A DNA stretch of 64,000 nt from Ochotona curzoniae (taxonomy: Eukaryota > Chordata > Mammalia > Lagomorpha > Ochotonidae). Made by a program: the position numbers and the translations under genes. Positions 45,551 to 58,748 of the stretch are shown piece after piece. The notes beneath the pieces are model-generated. The model saw only the letters and a program-made list of their open reading frames with translations. It was not told the origin of the DNA and did not search any database. Within the stretch, counting starts at the first letter, position 1. Each line of letters begins with the position of its first letter. The stretch covers positions 8,554,001 through 8,618,000 of the forward strand of contig NW_024464918.1 in NCBI RefSeq assembly GCF_017591425.1, written 5' to 3'.

Positions 45551-47039
45551 CTTCTTCCTCTTATTTACAAGACACCTTTTTCATTCCCTGTGCATCCCCA
45601 GATAGCATAGTTTGAACAAGCTAATTTCTTTCTTAACATTTATATGACTTACAGTCCTCTTGCATTCTATAGTTATCCCTACCTTTCCAACACTATCTGA
45701 TAAAGGATCTGGTATGTGCGACTTAAGCATTTGCTTGGAATAATTTTTGCTGCATGCGTAGAAGGGCACTGCTGAACACTGATATTCTGCTGTCCTGTGT
45801 ACTCCTAAAATCTGGTGGCCAGATCCAGAGGCTTCATCAGACTTACACACAATCTTAAGAAAGATTAATTATGATAATGGGTCCTTTATTTAGAGGCACG
45901 TAATGACTGCTTCTCTTTTCACGATACATGTTGATAACCTACTACAGATTGCCAAATGGTGATAACATAGCACTTGATTTCTTAGAAATACTTTGTCATC
46001 TAGTATTTGCCTTTTCAGCAACAGGGGTCATATTGAGACATTAGGATACATGGTAGAATCTTTTTTTTTTTTAATTTCCTACCAATTTTTGTGATAATGG
46101 AATTTTTCCTATCATCTTCCAAACATAAAAATAAGTTAAAAATTTAAAATATTACGGTGGTTTAACCTATTGGAAAAGAGCGTGTCAGTTTCTTACAAAA
46201 TTTGCAACATATTTTAACCTAACATTTTTGCTTTTAGATATATATTCAAAAGAATACTTTCGTTGATACTAAAATGTGTAAATGAATCCTTAAAATGATT
46301 TTACCGATCAGCACTGAACCCAGAACAGTACAAATATTCTCTAAGTGGTGTATTCCAAAAGTATAACACTGCCAAGCAATAATAAAGAGCAATTGATACA
46401 TATAATACATTATCCATCTGAAATAAATGAGGGCATATGAAAGAATTAGTAAAAAAAAAAAAAAGCTGATTGTTGTATAATACTATCATGTAACTCAGAA
46501 ACAGAAAACTTTCTAGTGCTCATTACCGAAGGGATAGGCGGTGCAGTCAATTGTTAAGGCTACCCATGCTGAAAACAAAACACAAATCTCACTATTCCTT
46601 TCTAGATGTCCTGCAGCTCACACCACCTATTCTCCACCTCCTCAGTTCTCTGTACGCTTCTCTGTTGTACTCTGCAAGGACTGTAATGGACACAATCCCA
46701 CCACGTCAAGGCTCTAATCCTACCTTCTCTCCCTGGCTGCTATTCAGGCAAGTCAGCCTCACCGCTAAATCTATTCAGTGAAACGACATGAGAGAACTCC
46801 ATAACTGAGAACCTAGGCTCAATGATAACTCTGTAACCAATGCCCTGTTTTTAGGTGAATCAGTCTGAAAAAGAAGCTACAAGGTCCCAAGAAGGTAATA
46901 TGGGCAATAATTTCATTAAAATGGAACATTTATCTCACAGTCTATTAGGACTTTAATGACTGACTATTAGAACAAAGGAGTGGCTAGAATTCTGGCAAGC
47001 AGGGACAGTCACTGCTTGCAAAGACAGCATTCTATAGCA
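45551..47039. other. Unique noncoding sequence
   Basis: No gene. Poly-T at 46061-46072. A tRNA-like scrap ggcggtgcagtcaattgtta at 46537-46556 may be a decayed SINE head. Confidence 0.4.
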
Positions 47040-47238
47040 GAGTGTTGGTCGAGTCTTGCTAATCCACCTCTAATCTAGCTCCGTGCTACTGCTCCTGGGA
47101 AGTAGTGGACGATAACTCACTGGATTGGGACCATGCCACCTGAATGGGAGACCAGGATGGTTTTTGATTGGTGGCTTGGCTTGGGTCATACTGTGTGATG
47201 CAGCAATCCAGGCAGTGAAACAGTAGATTTAAGAGCAA

Positions 47239-47286
<48 letters not shown>

Positions 47287-47350
47287 ACTGCCTCCCTCCC
47301 TCACATATACACATGCAAACTTGCATTTTAATAAATATATACATAAGCAA
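47040..47350 (+). mobile_element. Old C-type SINE with expanded (TC)n
   Basis: Diverged sense copy: ctagctccgtgctactgctc, gaatgggagaccaggatgg, caatccaggcagtgaaacag, then a pure (TC)n at 47239-47287 grown from the SINE's own CT-rich segment, and an A-rich end taataaatatatac. The expansion is microsatellite birth within a SINE. Confidence 0.75.
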
Positions 47351-47604
47351 AAAATCTAACATAAGAAAATCTGGCAGAATCAGAGGCAGATAGACATGAA
47401 ATACATGAAGGTCTGGTTTCAGGGCTTCTCATTTATTTGAGAGTCAATCCAAACTTGACTTTCCATTTGCTTTTTTGTTTGTTTTTGTTTTTCTGCCATA
47501 AAGATGTCCTTCTAGAAATTTCTTCAGCTCAAATTCCCATGAGATACCCAACAGCATTTACTCTAATACAATAGAAAAATAGGAGTTAGATATCATGCAA
47601 TATG

Positions 47605-47710
47605 TTACGGCCAAGTTACTTAAGTCTCAGCAGCTTTAGTTTACTAATCTACGGAACGGAAATAATGTCATATTCTGAAGTTCAATCAAATACAATTAAT
47701 GAGGATAAGA
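47605..47710 (+). mobile_element. MIR SINE fragment
   Basis: acggccaagttacttaagtc, then gtttactaatctacgg and ggaaataatgtcat follow the MIR core order. Confidence 0.5.
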
Positions 47711-48499
47711 AAAAGCTCTTATTTATTCAAGAAATGTTTCTGGAGAAAGCATCATGCATTATGTTTGTTGCTGAGTGTTGGAAGTTCACTGGTGAATAAA
47801 GCAAGCACACTGTCACTTACGTACTGCTAATAAATTAATGTGAGCCAGATGTTAACAGCAAGATTATCCAAATGAATGCAATATGTCTAAGAACACTTAA
47901 TAAATCAGAAAATGACAAATGTAAAGCAACAAATGTAATATTAAAATTTATTCATTGTATATAGTGCTTCTAAGGATCCATGTTTTCAATCATCAATATA
48001 GCTAGAGATGAATAATTCTTAAAGGCGAGGACAAAAAAGAAGTCTCAAGCTACCCTAAACCCATAAATAATTGCTATCAGCAAGTCAATTAAATAATGAA
48101 TAATGGAAAATATAAATACCACAGAGACCAGTACTAAAAATTGCTGATCAGCATGTCTTTTTTTTTCCCCCAAGAAAAAGAGCTACATGTGTAAAAAATC
48201 AGAAATTTTCTTAGTGAAAATACGGAGAAACAGCTAAGAACTTCTGGAGAGGAAAACAAGTAGTATAATGAAGCTTGTGGTGGCTGAATGACTGCCACGT
48301 TCCTCAGAAATACCGGGCATGCACACTGGGCAAGCGCAGGGCTCTTCTCCCTGAGGTGGTCTCCTCATGTGACACTTGAACATGTAGATATCAAGGAGGA
48401 TAATATTTCAAGGTAGTTAAAAAAGGAGACCCTGGAATGAGAAGCTAAGAATCTTAAATCTTAAGGAGTCTCTTGCCATGTTAAGAGATTACAGATCAC
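47711..48499. other. Unique noncoding sequence
   Basis: The first 100 bp (ttattcaagaaatgtttctg, gttcactggtgaataaagc) may be an old LINE end. The rest is AT-rich without a gene. Confidence 0.35.
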
Positions 48500-48625
48500 A
48501 GAAAACAGCTTCACTTTTAGAATCAAACTGACTTATTTCTGTCCTAATACATGCCAGTTATGTCACCGTGGGCAAATTATCCAAGTTCTCTCAACCTCAG
48601 TCTATTTACCTAGAACAAACCCAGG
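48500..48625 (+). mobile_element. MIR SINE fragment
   Basis: gccagttatgtcaccgtggg, caaattatccaagttctctc and aacctcagtctatttacc match the MIR core in order. Confidence 0.6.
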
Positions 48626-50399
48626 CTGAGCATGTCTAATTCCAAAATGTGAAACCTAAAATGCTTCAGCATCTACGATATCTTCACTGACACTAGACAG
48701 TAGGTGGGAAATTCCATACCTGATTTCATGATCGATCACAGTGGAGTTGTAGATAAACCAAAAATTTTATTTAAAATTACCTTCACAGCAGGTGGATTTT
48801 GTATACATGAAACCTAAATAAAATTTTCACTGAGATCGGGCCCCTTTCCTCAAGATATTGAAATATATATACTGTCAAATAACCTCAAATGCAAAAATTT
48901 TTGCAATGGGAGCCACTTTTAGTGCCAACCAAATCTTTAAAAAGTATCATGAACCAGCAACCATAGTTCTATGAATTACAAGGATTTGAGGACAGAATGA
49001 ATATAAGGCACTTACAACAATGCACGGCCTTTGTAAATTTTCACTAAAAATTAAAAATACTCACTATTCAGCAACTTTCTACTGCATCACCACTCAGGAT
49101 CACCAAGACTGCCAGTGGTGCCACTGTGGGTGTAAGCCTCACAAACTCCACATCAGTATGGAACATATTACTGAAGAGTCACTGAAGTCCTAATGGACCC
49201 CAGTGGTGCAGGATAAGACAGTGGACTTAATAGTTACAAGACTATCTTGTTTTACTTGTGGAAAGACCATTGCTTCGCTCTGACCATATGCCAATGGAGG
49301 CCAATCACTGGAGATGCCTATCAGAATAAAAGGCAATGGCTTCAGCTCGATAGTCTGTCAGGCCCAGGGTGCTGGAGCAGGCAGCACATGAGTTGAAGGT
49401 GAAGGCATCCTTAGTACAGCCCTGAGAGGATTACTACTGATGCAAAAGCAGTGCTGGAGACAGAGTGATATATAAACAGCTCCCTTTCCCTCGAGAAAAG
49501 GACCAAAGGAAGGAAAAATGCAGAGAAGCCAAAGTTCCTTTGGCTCAGGTGTAAAAATGAGACACGTTGCTGAAAAGAATGAAAGACCAGGCAGTGCCAA
49601 GTCTACAGATGCACCCCATGGGAACTGCTAGCCCAGAAGTCAACCGTGAGAATGGAAGGGAGAGATGTATGTGAATATGACGCAACTGAGGGAATAAGGA
49701 GAGGAATGCTGGTGCTGCTCGGTACCAGTCACAGAAGAGAGTGATCTGTGCTGAAACAATGACTTCAGTGCTCTATGGAACCACCATTGTCTGCCACCCA
49801 TCTCTTCTGACAAGCAGATTATGCCAATCCTCTCACTGGGGTAAAAATAGGGCCATAAAATGGGGCTCGCTAACACCTACAGATTTTTTTTTCAAAGTTT
49901 CTTGGATCAATCTTCTGCATGTTAGTCCGTTCTGTTCCAATTAAAATAGGTCTTTCAGTTCAGTTTGTGGATATAATAACTAGGATTTCTTTCAGAGCTC
50001 CACTCCTAATTAAAAGCAGCATTTACAGAGAAAGGGTTTTACATACTTCTGTATTTCCTCATTCAATCCAAGCAAATTGCTTCCCTATGTAAACTTCTGA
50101 ATAGTTTCATTTCTTCAAACACTGGAAGCCATTCTCATGTAGATTCTGATTTAATTTGGGAAAAGAAAGCCTAAGTGCAGTGACTCTTTCTAAAATTAAT
50201 TTTTGATTTTATAAATTGATAAACACAGTTGTATTTTATTACAGTGGGGTGTGTGTGTGTGAGTGTGTGTATTCCTACAAGGCAGGCAAGTAAGAATATT
50301 TTGATTATTCCCACAGCTGTGTGATTTCTCTTTTTTAAGTATTTATCTTTCTCTGGAAAGGAAAATAAGAATTAGGAAGGAAATAGTATGCAATGCTAA
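48626..50399. other. Unique noncoding sequence
   Basis: A (GT)n tract lies at 50248-50271. The stretch 49100-49620 is GC-richer than its flanks and may be an old LTR, but I cannot confirm a family. No gene. Confidence 0.35.
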
Positions 50400-50590
50400 G
50401 AATTGCACTTAGTAAAACGTATTAGATGATTCATACTTGCAGACTAACATAATCCTAAAGAAACACAATGACTTTTAATTGTTCCCATTTTACAAACCAG
50501 CAAGGTGAGATACCACAAGCAGACATGAGAAGATCTAGACGTCAAACGCAAGCACTCAGAGTCCAGCTTCTCCTCACTTCTGCACTGCAG
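50400..50590 (-). mobile_element. MIR SINE fragment, antisense
   Basis: The MIR complement is recognisable: tgttcccattttacaaacca, gcaaggtgagataccac, cactcagagtccagcttctc. Confidence 0.5.
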
Positions 50591-52440
50591 CATCAAGTGG
50601 CCTAAAGGAGAGAGGTTGTTTCTAAAAACAAATAAAGGCTCAGAAACTGACTTTGCCTCTTTGTAAAATGTTTTCAATGAGATCAGTTTCTTGACCTTCC
50701 TGCTCCCAGTATTACTTCATGTAAAAAAAATAGGACAAATGCACCTGGAAGGAGAGGTCCTAAAAGGAAGGGCAAGCTGACGGGAGAATCTTTATCTCCT
50801 TTCTTACTCAGTTGAATCTGGATATTTAATTTGACTCATTTTAAAATTATTGCTTTATTCTTTTTTCTAGATGGTGTCAAATGAATGACTCTTGGTGACC
50901 AAGCTATAATGAACATTTTAGTCATCAGATTTGTCTCCATCATATGGAGAATCAGTCTACTCAAACATCTGCCTAGAGTCAAACAGCCTGAAGCCTTCAC
51001 AGCTAGAGTTTCCCACCAGCGGTTTCAAAAATCATGTCTAGTGTTGAATGGATATTATCATACTTGTTTTATTTTCTTATAAAACGTACTGGCACTGATG
51101 TTTTTTTTTTTTTTCCAGGAGAATCTGCAGCTGTGTCTGACGGAGGGTTGACAGTATTGGACAGCAGCCCAGACTGCTGCTCAGGGATGCTCCCAAGGTG
51201 CCCTTTGATTCCAATGTGGAAAGAGGCAACTCCACAATTGCTCCTGCAGCTCTGGTTCTTGGCATCCCTGCTCTATCCTGCTATTATGTGATAGCTGGCG
51301 ACAACAGAGATGTGGCTATTTTAAAGCTATCGTCTGCTCTTGGGTCTCCAAACTTGTTCTTAAACTATCACCAATTCAGAAGGTATTTAGGTAAGGCCAT
51401 TTCTGATGACTACCGATATAAACTTGACCTAAAAAAATGAGCATGCTCCGCAAATTCGGTCTACATAGTCTAATTTAAAATATCATAGGCAGAGTTTTGC
51501 TGATAACATTTAAATGGAGCAAATTTCAAAGAAAACACAGTGCCTTCCTCACACGGCTTGCCCAATGAGACAGAAATGGAAATCTTCAGAAATAATCAGA
51601 ATTTCTGAAGTAATATGTGATTCAAAAATTAGACAAATGAAGTGCACAGTCAAATGCATGAGTTGCAGAAAGGCAAAGAGAAATTTAAGCTTAATGTTCT
51701 CAGTTGTTCACTGTTTTTGACGGAAAAATTTCCAGGTAGAAAGTTTCTGAAGACCCATGAAAATTAGATTAGATGGCTGTAAACACACATTCGCCCACCA
51801 TCCCACCCTTATCACTCAGTCCACAGACAGGTAAGGTCTTCCCCTGCATCTGTCTTGAACTCAGCAACAGTATTAAGCATTATTATCCATTACATTTTAT
51901 TAACTTATATTCACAGCATTTCCAACAACATGCATATCCACAGAATTCATGTATCTGAGCTCTTCAAATAAAAAAAATGCGTTTAAATTTTGAAAAGCAT
52001 GGACTCACTTATTACTAGGTTGTATATATAGTGACTGTGGTTTCGCACACCAATTGATAGTGAATATTTCAGGTAATCTTATAAAGATCCTGCAAGAAAA
52101 TGTTGGCTGACTTTAAACATTGTCGTCTGTATTCATCCAAAAACATTTGCATTATCATTAGAATACTATATGGTGCTTGGCTCTTAACCATAAAAGGTAT
52201 ATATTTCATAGCAGATTTGAGTGAGAAATACACAATAATTATCATTTTAAGCAAAAATGAGAAAATCTTTTGCTGATCAACTCTATGCAACAGGAAAGGC
52301 AAGAATGGAGTAAAATTTCCAACACAGGGATATCCTACACCTTTGGTGAAGTTAATTCCAAGTTAATTTAAGTTAAATCCAAGTTAACTTAAGATTCTTT
52401 TCTACTATCTTACAGGGGATTGTTCTTAAATTTTCTGAGT
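50591..52440. other. Unique noncoding sequence with an exon-like segment
   Basis: No recognised repeat. A strong 3' splice-site-like polypyrimidine tract plus CAG lies at 51101-51118 and AG|GTAAGG at 51389-51394 (see findings). No long open frame spans the segment. Confidence 0.35.
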
Positions 52441-52471
52441 CATGGAGCTGCTGGTGTAGTTTAGGACCAGC

Positions 52472-52789
52472 AAAAAAAAAAAAAAAAGAAATTGAAGAAG
52501 ACATCGAAAGACAGAGAAACAGTACAGCATGCATTTCTGCTTCCAGACAAAGATGGACTTACAATGAAACTGTTTATTATATCTTAACAATAGGATGCTG
52601 GACTCTCTGCCATTGTCCATGCCCACAATAATGAACATACGACTGAGTAGAAAGAACTATATGTTAGTAATGATATAGACGAACTAGGTGGGGGGAGGGA
52701 ATCGGGGAGGGGATAAGGGAATATGGAACTGTATCATAAGATGATAACAACAACAATAAAATGTAAACAAAAGTGGAAAAAAAACAAAA
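52472..52789 (+). mobile_element. L1-like 3' fragment
   Basis: An A run and gaaattgaagaagacatcg, like a late L1 ORF2 stretch, is followed directly by a 3'UTR-like sequence. That sequence holds a G-rich tract at 52690-52712 (typical of mammalian L1 3'UTRs) and an A-rich tail gataacaacaacaataaaat ending near 52789. It is homologous to the right part of the chimera at 40624-41043. ORF2 and 3'UTR pieces are joined with most of the intervening sequence missing. Confidence 0.55.
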
Positions 52790-52904
52790 TAGTATGGGTC
52801 ATCATGGAGGTTATCTATGCAAGGGTAGGCGAGCATTACAAACACCTGTTATCTCTGAGAGTGCACAGCTCTCACTGGCAAGTTTCAACTCCATTCTAGA
52901 CTAT

Positions 52905-53238
52905 TTCTTCAAAGATGTATTCACTTTTATTGGAAAGGCAGATATACAGAGAGGAGTTGAGACAGAAAGGAAGATTTGACATCCACTGATTCACTCCCGA
53001 AGCAGCCTCAACAGCAGGAGCTGCGCTAATCCAAAGCCAAGAGTCAGGAGACTCTTCCAGGTCTCCCATGCAGGAGCAGGGTCCCAAAGCCTTGGGCCTT
53101 CCTTGACTGCTTTCCCAGGCCATAAGCAGGGAGATAAAAGGGAAATGAGGCTCCTGGGATATGAACTGGCATCCATATGGGATTCAGGTGTTTGCAAGGC
53201 ATGGATTTTATCCACTAGGCTACCATGCCAGATCTTCA
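52905..53238 (-). mobile_element. Antisense C-type SINE
   Basis: Complete antisense copy: cttttattggaaaggcagat, catccactgattcactccc, atccaaagccaagagtc, gactgctttcccaggcc, and a head complement ctaggctaccatgccaga near 53214-53231. No clean duplication. Confidence 0.9.
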
Positions 53239-53529
53239 CAGTAGATTTTTCACACAGAGTTTTTGGGCTCCTTTTCAGAGAAGTGGTGCTGACGTTTGTG
53301 ATCTGCAGACACCTGTCAGCTCGGAAGGGTCCTACTCATATCTAACTTTTCTTCCTTCAGCTGCTTTCTGTTGTTTTAGCCATCTGTGCACTCGGAGTCA
53401 GGCTTCTAAGGTCACGTGCTAGTGGAACTTTCTGGTTTTCTGATGGATTACTTTAGGTTTTATGACATTAACTGATACCCATTTCATGGCTGCTTCTGTG
53501 ATCTCCCCGACAGTGTAATATTTTGGTAG

Positions 53530-53625
53530 TGTAGAGGTTCACAAACTTTTTAGCAAAAGGCCAGAAAGCCAATATTTTGCCTCGTGAGACAAAGGTTACA
53601 ATCACTGTACCCATGGACAAGATTG
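53530..53625 (+). mobile_element. MER5-like hAT DNA transposon fragment
   Basis: gttcacaaactttttagc, aaaggccagaaagccaatat and tttgcctcgtgag resemble the MER5A core in order. Diverged; no terminal repeats confirmed. Confidence 0.4.
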
Positions 53626-54249
53626 AAAAAAGGAGATAGATCTGTCCTTCAATACAAATTTACTTAAAAAAGAGGTAATCAAGTGTGACTGTGATTTGAA
53701 TTACAGAAAGTGTTTAGGGAACCCTGTGAACAGCCATACTTTTTCATTCTCACTCTTCTCACTGAAGTGAGAAAGATGCTGCACATCATGTGCCCTAAAT
53801 GCTCTAGTCTTTCATATCTGTTTTGTTGGTTGCAAAATTGCAAATCCTCCAGCTCCAGGTACACTGCATGAGAAACACAATGTGCCGGAGTATGATGTAA
53901 AATACTTGAATCAATTCAACCTCAGGATCAGTCATTGGAATCACGACTATTCTTTGCGCACTTACTTCTGTGCCCTGCCACTTGATAAGTTACTCCCTTT
54001 TCTGTCATGTTACCTGCTTAGCATTAAAAAACAAACAAACAAACAAACCCCATGATTTGAGAAGCCCATTTTACAGACACAGCACTCTAATGTTTTCTAA
54101 AAGGTAGAGCTCAAAAATGAATCCCATATGGGACCAGATTGCAGGCATGTCTTACCACAGGACAAGCACAGGACGAGAACCCCAAATTTTAAGATTGTTT
54201 TTCCTAATATGTATGCTACAATGATTCTATTTAAAGTTTCTGCTCAAGA
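53626..54249. other. Unique noncoding sequence
   Basis: (AAAC)n at 54025-54048. A possible decayed SINE or MIR scrap at 54065-54190. No gene. Confidence 0.4.
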
Positions 54250-54470
54250 GAAGATATTTTAAAATACATATTCTCATTTAACTCTTACAGAAATCCATAT
54301 ACAGACAATTGAGAAAATTCATGACCTTTTGCGTGAGATGAGGAAACAGAAAATCCAAAATGTTTATTATTTTGCTTAAGGTCAACGAACTAGTAAGTAT
54401 CAGAATCAGAGCAGAAAACTAGGCCTTGTGACTGCTAATCAATGCTTTTCTCAACCACTTCCCAGAGCAC
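54250..54470 (-). mobile_element. MIR SINE, antisense
   Basis: MIR complement in order: gagatgaggaaacagaaaat, ttgcttaaggtcaacgaact, agtaagtatcagaatcagag, caatgcttttctcaacca. Confidence 0.6.
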
Positions 54471-57400
54471 TGGCAGCTCCTCCTAATTTTTCTTCTCAGT
54501 TTTGGTTTAAATTTTATTTTCTACTCTATCCTTCCAAAGAACACAGCAACTCCCAGCATCATGACAAAATGTATTACTGAATTTGTTTGCTCCTGTTTGC
54601 TCCCAAATCACAGCCAAGCATGTGTTCTTACTGTAACATTCTTACCTACATCCATAGATAGAAAATACAAAATGGCTTTTAGCTAATAGTGGCAAACAAA
54701 ACCATGGGTTCCAAAATGCAGGTCTTAAAGAAGAACAAAATACAGCTGATTGGGAGCTAAAGCCCTATTTCTGATTTTAAGCCATATTCACTGACATCCG
54801 TTCAAAGTTGCATTCCAAGAACGACAGGTCAGTAAGTAGGTCATTATTGAGCACACAGAGACCTGGGGCACAACTACAGCTTTACGTTAATCATGAGGTT
54901 TCGTCAAACAATCCTACTGTTGTCTAATTTATGCTTTTAGGGAAGTGAAATCAGGATTTGTGTCAAAGATTCATTATTTTAAGCACTGTTTTAAATCTAC
55001 CAGAGTTAATATCTATCCTCAAATCTATTGGTTCTAATAATCAATAGTGGATACTCTCTTTAAAATATTAAAAAAAAATAGAGACCCATTTCTTTATTAC
55101 TAATATCATGATTGCTCCTTGGCATCTTTATACTTGCAAGCAGTCAAGGACACCTCCTTGTCTTCTGTTTCTGTTTTCACATTTTAAAATTTCTCCACAC
55201 ATGAAAGTGTTGCACAACAGGGGTCTTCATCTTTGCTGAGCCTGTCTGGGACCTGAGGAAGAATGTGCAGGTTTTTCCCACTTTGTAGCAGTATTCACCC
55301 ATCGCATCGATTTTCATCAATGCTGACTGATTCCTTTGTTTTGGAAAATGAGGTTAGGTCTCACAATAAAATTTATGCTGGCTTAATCTACATGCTTTTA
55401 AGTTACTATTTATTAGCCTTTAAGATTCAGATGTCTGCATAACAGAGCAGAGGTTGTTCTACGGGAGCTGCCTTCAGCACTTTTCAGAGTGAAGAAGCAC
55501 TCTGGAGAGTCTAAGAAAATTTGCACACACAACTCTCAACAGTGACTGGGCGCATTCTTTCCAGTGAGTGACAGGACACACTCAACGAACTCACAGATCA
55601 GTGCTTGAATAAATTCTTTAGAATTTTTAATGAAAAGTAACCTATCATTTGTTTATTATCATACATGTAATCTCCAGTATCTTCCATCTCCCCAGGATGG
55701 ATTCTCTTGGAAATAAATTTATATGCTATTTAAGAAGCATTGATAATATCAAATGATGTCAGATTTAATTAGTCAAAAGCAGATTTTATAAACAGTGACC
55801 TTGGCTCAGGGGAAATGAAAAAAAAAATATCCTGACGATAAGGAGATAACAACTGATGGATGGAACATTATTCTATTTGGGAAAACGAAAACTGGCAAAG
55901 CATTTAGAAATTGAATTCATGACCTGCAAAACAAGATCAAATTAAAAACTGTCAGACTGGTTTAAAAAAAAATGCCTGAATGTGTGAAGGCAGGAGAATA
56001 TAATAGTTCTGAAATGTAAATGAGGATGGCTGGAAATTTCTGAACTGAAAACTGGTTTTCTAATTGCAACAAAAAGATGGTGATGGGGGGAGGGTTGAAA
56101 GGAGATAAGAATTAAGTTTACATAAATGGTGAATAAATTGATTGCCAACAAGGGATAGTGTTAGTAACACCACAGACTGGGCTAACCATACATTTATAAG
56201 GAAAAGTAATTCTTTACTGCAGTAGGTCAAAAAAGCCGTTACTCCTACTTAAGGAATGTAAGATACCTCAATATGTGATTTTAAAGAATACAATAAAATA
56301 TGCTACATGCATTAGCCACCCTCTCACCTAATAGACACCCAGCTAACATTTTTTTATTTGCTAAAAATTGCACAGAAATGAGGGGATAACAAAATGAGCT
56401 TAAAATGGATCAAGAATAATACAGTGTTAACCATTTCTAGAAGATGTGTGAGAAAAAAATACATATTAGTTTTAGAGTTGAATGAAAATTGAAGAAATAA
56501 TACCGATAATATCAAGGACTTTTACACTTACAATTCTCGTACTATTTTCCTCAATGGTAATTTATGTCAGGGTATGCAAATGAAAACAAAAATTGCGTTT
56601 ATGAAGATATTATAACCAATACTCGGGGTAGAAACCACAACTAGGAGGACATGTCATCATAAATTCACCTATCTCAAAAGAAGTATGAACGTACATAGAT
56701 TCTTCACACTAGCGAACGTCAAAGAATCAGCAAAATGAGACTGAACACTGAGCTAATATTGGCCAAATAAAAATAAAAGTAATATATTTTACTTAAAAAC
56801 ACAATCATACTTTTAAATGTCATATACTCTGTTTTCATTACAGATAGGAATGATATTAAACCAGCTGATGAGTAAGTGGGCCAAATCTTGGCAAATATCA
56901 TCCTTCACTTTAGTGCTGTTTACTAAATGCCTCATCCATTTCAGAGTCTCTTTAAACAGCTGGAGATGTCTAAGGGAAGCTGCCCTTTCATGAATACATA
57001 CTACATTGTGCAACCACCATCAGTCATCCCATAAATGCCCATGCCATCGCAAACTCAGGAAAGTGAAAAAAATGCAACATATCTCCATAACAGTTTCTTT
57101 CTCTGTAGAAATTTAGTCTATTTTGCAAAGCCATGGAAGCCCTCTCTGAAAAATCAATGGTATTACTGGTGACATTTAGATGATGAACCATAACTCATAA
57201 GTCATAACATAAAGGACTGCAGAAGGACAATGATAAGAATCACAGAGGGACAACTTTCTTATTGAGAAAGTTCTGGATTCTTCAGAATAATACACACCAG
57301 AAGGTACTTCTTCAGCTTCTTCTCCCAAGGATCCCAGGTAAATATATTCAAGTTGCTGCCTATTCTCCAAACATGAAGATCAAACTATTACCGTCTTTAT

Positions 57401-57786
57401 ACACTGACAGTGTGATTATTTACACTTTTTCCCCAACTGTCCACAAACTAAACGAGATAGGAAAGGCTATCTCCCAGGCCTTCTATAAGGTGCTCACTCC
57501 ACAGTGTGCAGCACACAAACGAAGTAAGCAAATGCCCAGCAAATGAGGGCACACACAACGCTAGAACCTGTAGGACAGCCCACCTTCTCTGGAAACGCCA
57601 GCAGTAGAGAGGAAAACAAATTTACTTTCTAACCATATTTTCTCAGAAATGGCTTTTCCCAAGAATGTGTCTCAGGGAAATTCAAAATACACGTTTAAAG
57701 TGAAATACATAACATGGCAAGTTATTCTAAAGAAATAAATGTATACCACCTGACAGGCAACAACAAACCTATGCAAATGTTGAGAA

Positions 57787-57885
57787 ACATGTTTACATCT
57801 AATCTTCAAAAATCTAAGAGCTAGATGCAGGTGCTAACATGCTTACATTTGATCTTCAAAATCCAAGAACTAGAGGCGTGTGCTG
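57787..57885 (+). repeat. Diverged tandem duplication, 50 bp unit
   Basis: Two adjacent copies of acatgtttacatctaatctt... (57787-57836 and 57837-57885) with shared blocks acatg-ttacat, atcttcaaaa, aag-actag and gtgct. Roughly 80 percent identical with one single-base gap. Confidence 0.85.
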
Positions 57886-58717
57886 TTCTTCAAGACTTAG
57901 TGTAATTTGTAATTGTTGAGTGGGGATTAGAAAAAAATTATTGTTCACGTTAATAACATATTGGGAGACAATTGTGAATTATCTTGCTATTTTACACAGG
58001 GTTATTTTTTTCCTTTTGGTAACAATTTATATCCAAAACAGGGGTGGGGGAGGTGGGGAATGACCCAGAAGCCTGAAGCCCAGCCATCTCCTGCTTGTTC
58101 AAAAAGGCTATGCTGAATATTGATTTTAGTTCATGTGTACCACTGTCATCCTTTTTTTCTATCTATTGCTGCCTTCCTCATTTTTGTTTTAGTATACAAA
58201 TCAACATTTCACCATTTAATAGCCACTACCCACAAAACCCCCAGGTATACTAAGGAATAGAAATATTGGAGTTTCAGACTCCCACAAGCATTGTGTAAAC
58301 ACAATTTGTAAGGATTATTTGAGGTACTAGGAAACAACATGCCCACATACTAGGATAACATTTGATGGATTCCAGACACTATTGGCAAGCTCCCAATCTG
58401 CTCCTATCGCACCCAACAGATGCAGAGCAGAGGAGCAAAAAGACTCAGGAGACAGGAATCAAAGGGATGTGTGTGTTGACACAACATATGTGAGCATGTC
58501 TATGTGTGAATGTGTGTGCAGTCCTCAAAATTGTTTTTAATGCTATGAGATGATTTGGTACTAAGTTCTTTAAAAATTGTTTCTTTTTTCTCAACATAAA
58601 TTACTTATAAATAAAACATAAAAAAAAATTCCCATCCAGTAGGGAGGATGACTGAGTAACACTGAAACGATGAGTTCCCTTTTAGATCAATAGACTGCAA
58701 TTAATCAAGTAATAATT

Positions 58718-58748
58718 ACACACACACACAGATACACACAGACACACT
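58718..58748 (+). repeat. (CA)n microsatellite
   Basis: Interrupted ACAC run (acacacacacacagatacac then agacacac). The minus-strand frame over it is a by-product. Confidence 0.85.

Noticed and set aside
50860..50876. ttctagatgg as another 3' splice site
   Set aside because: The pyrimidine tract is short and interrupted, and no matching donor or GC shift follows.
57262..57546. 94-codon plus-strand frame
   Set aside because: No recognisable domain or homology. Length is within chance for 64 kb on six frames.
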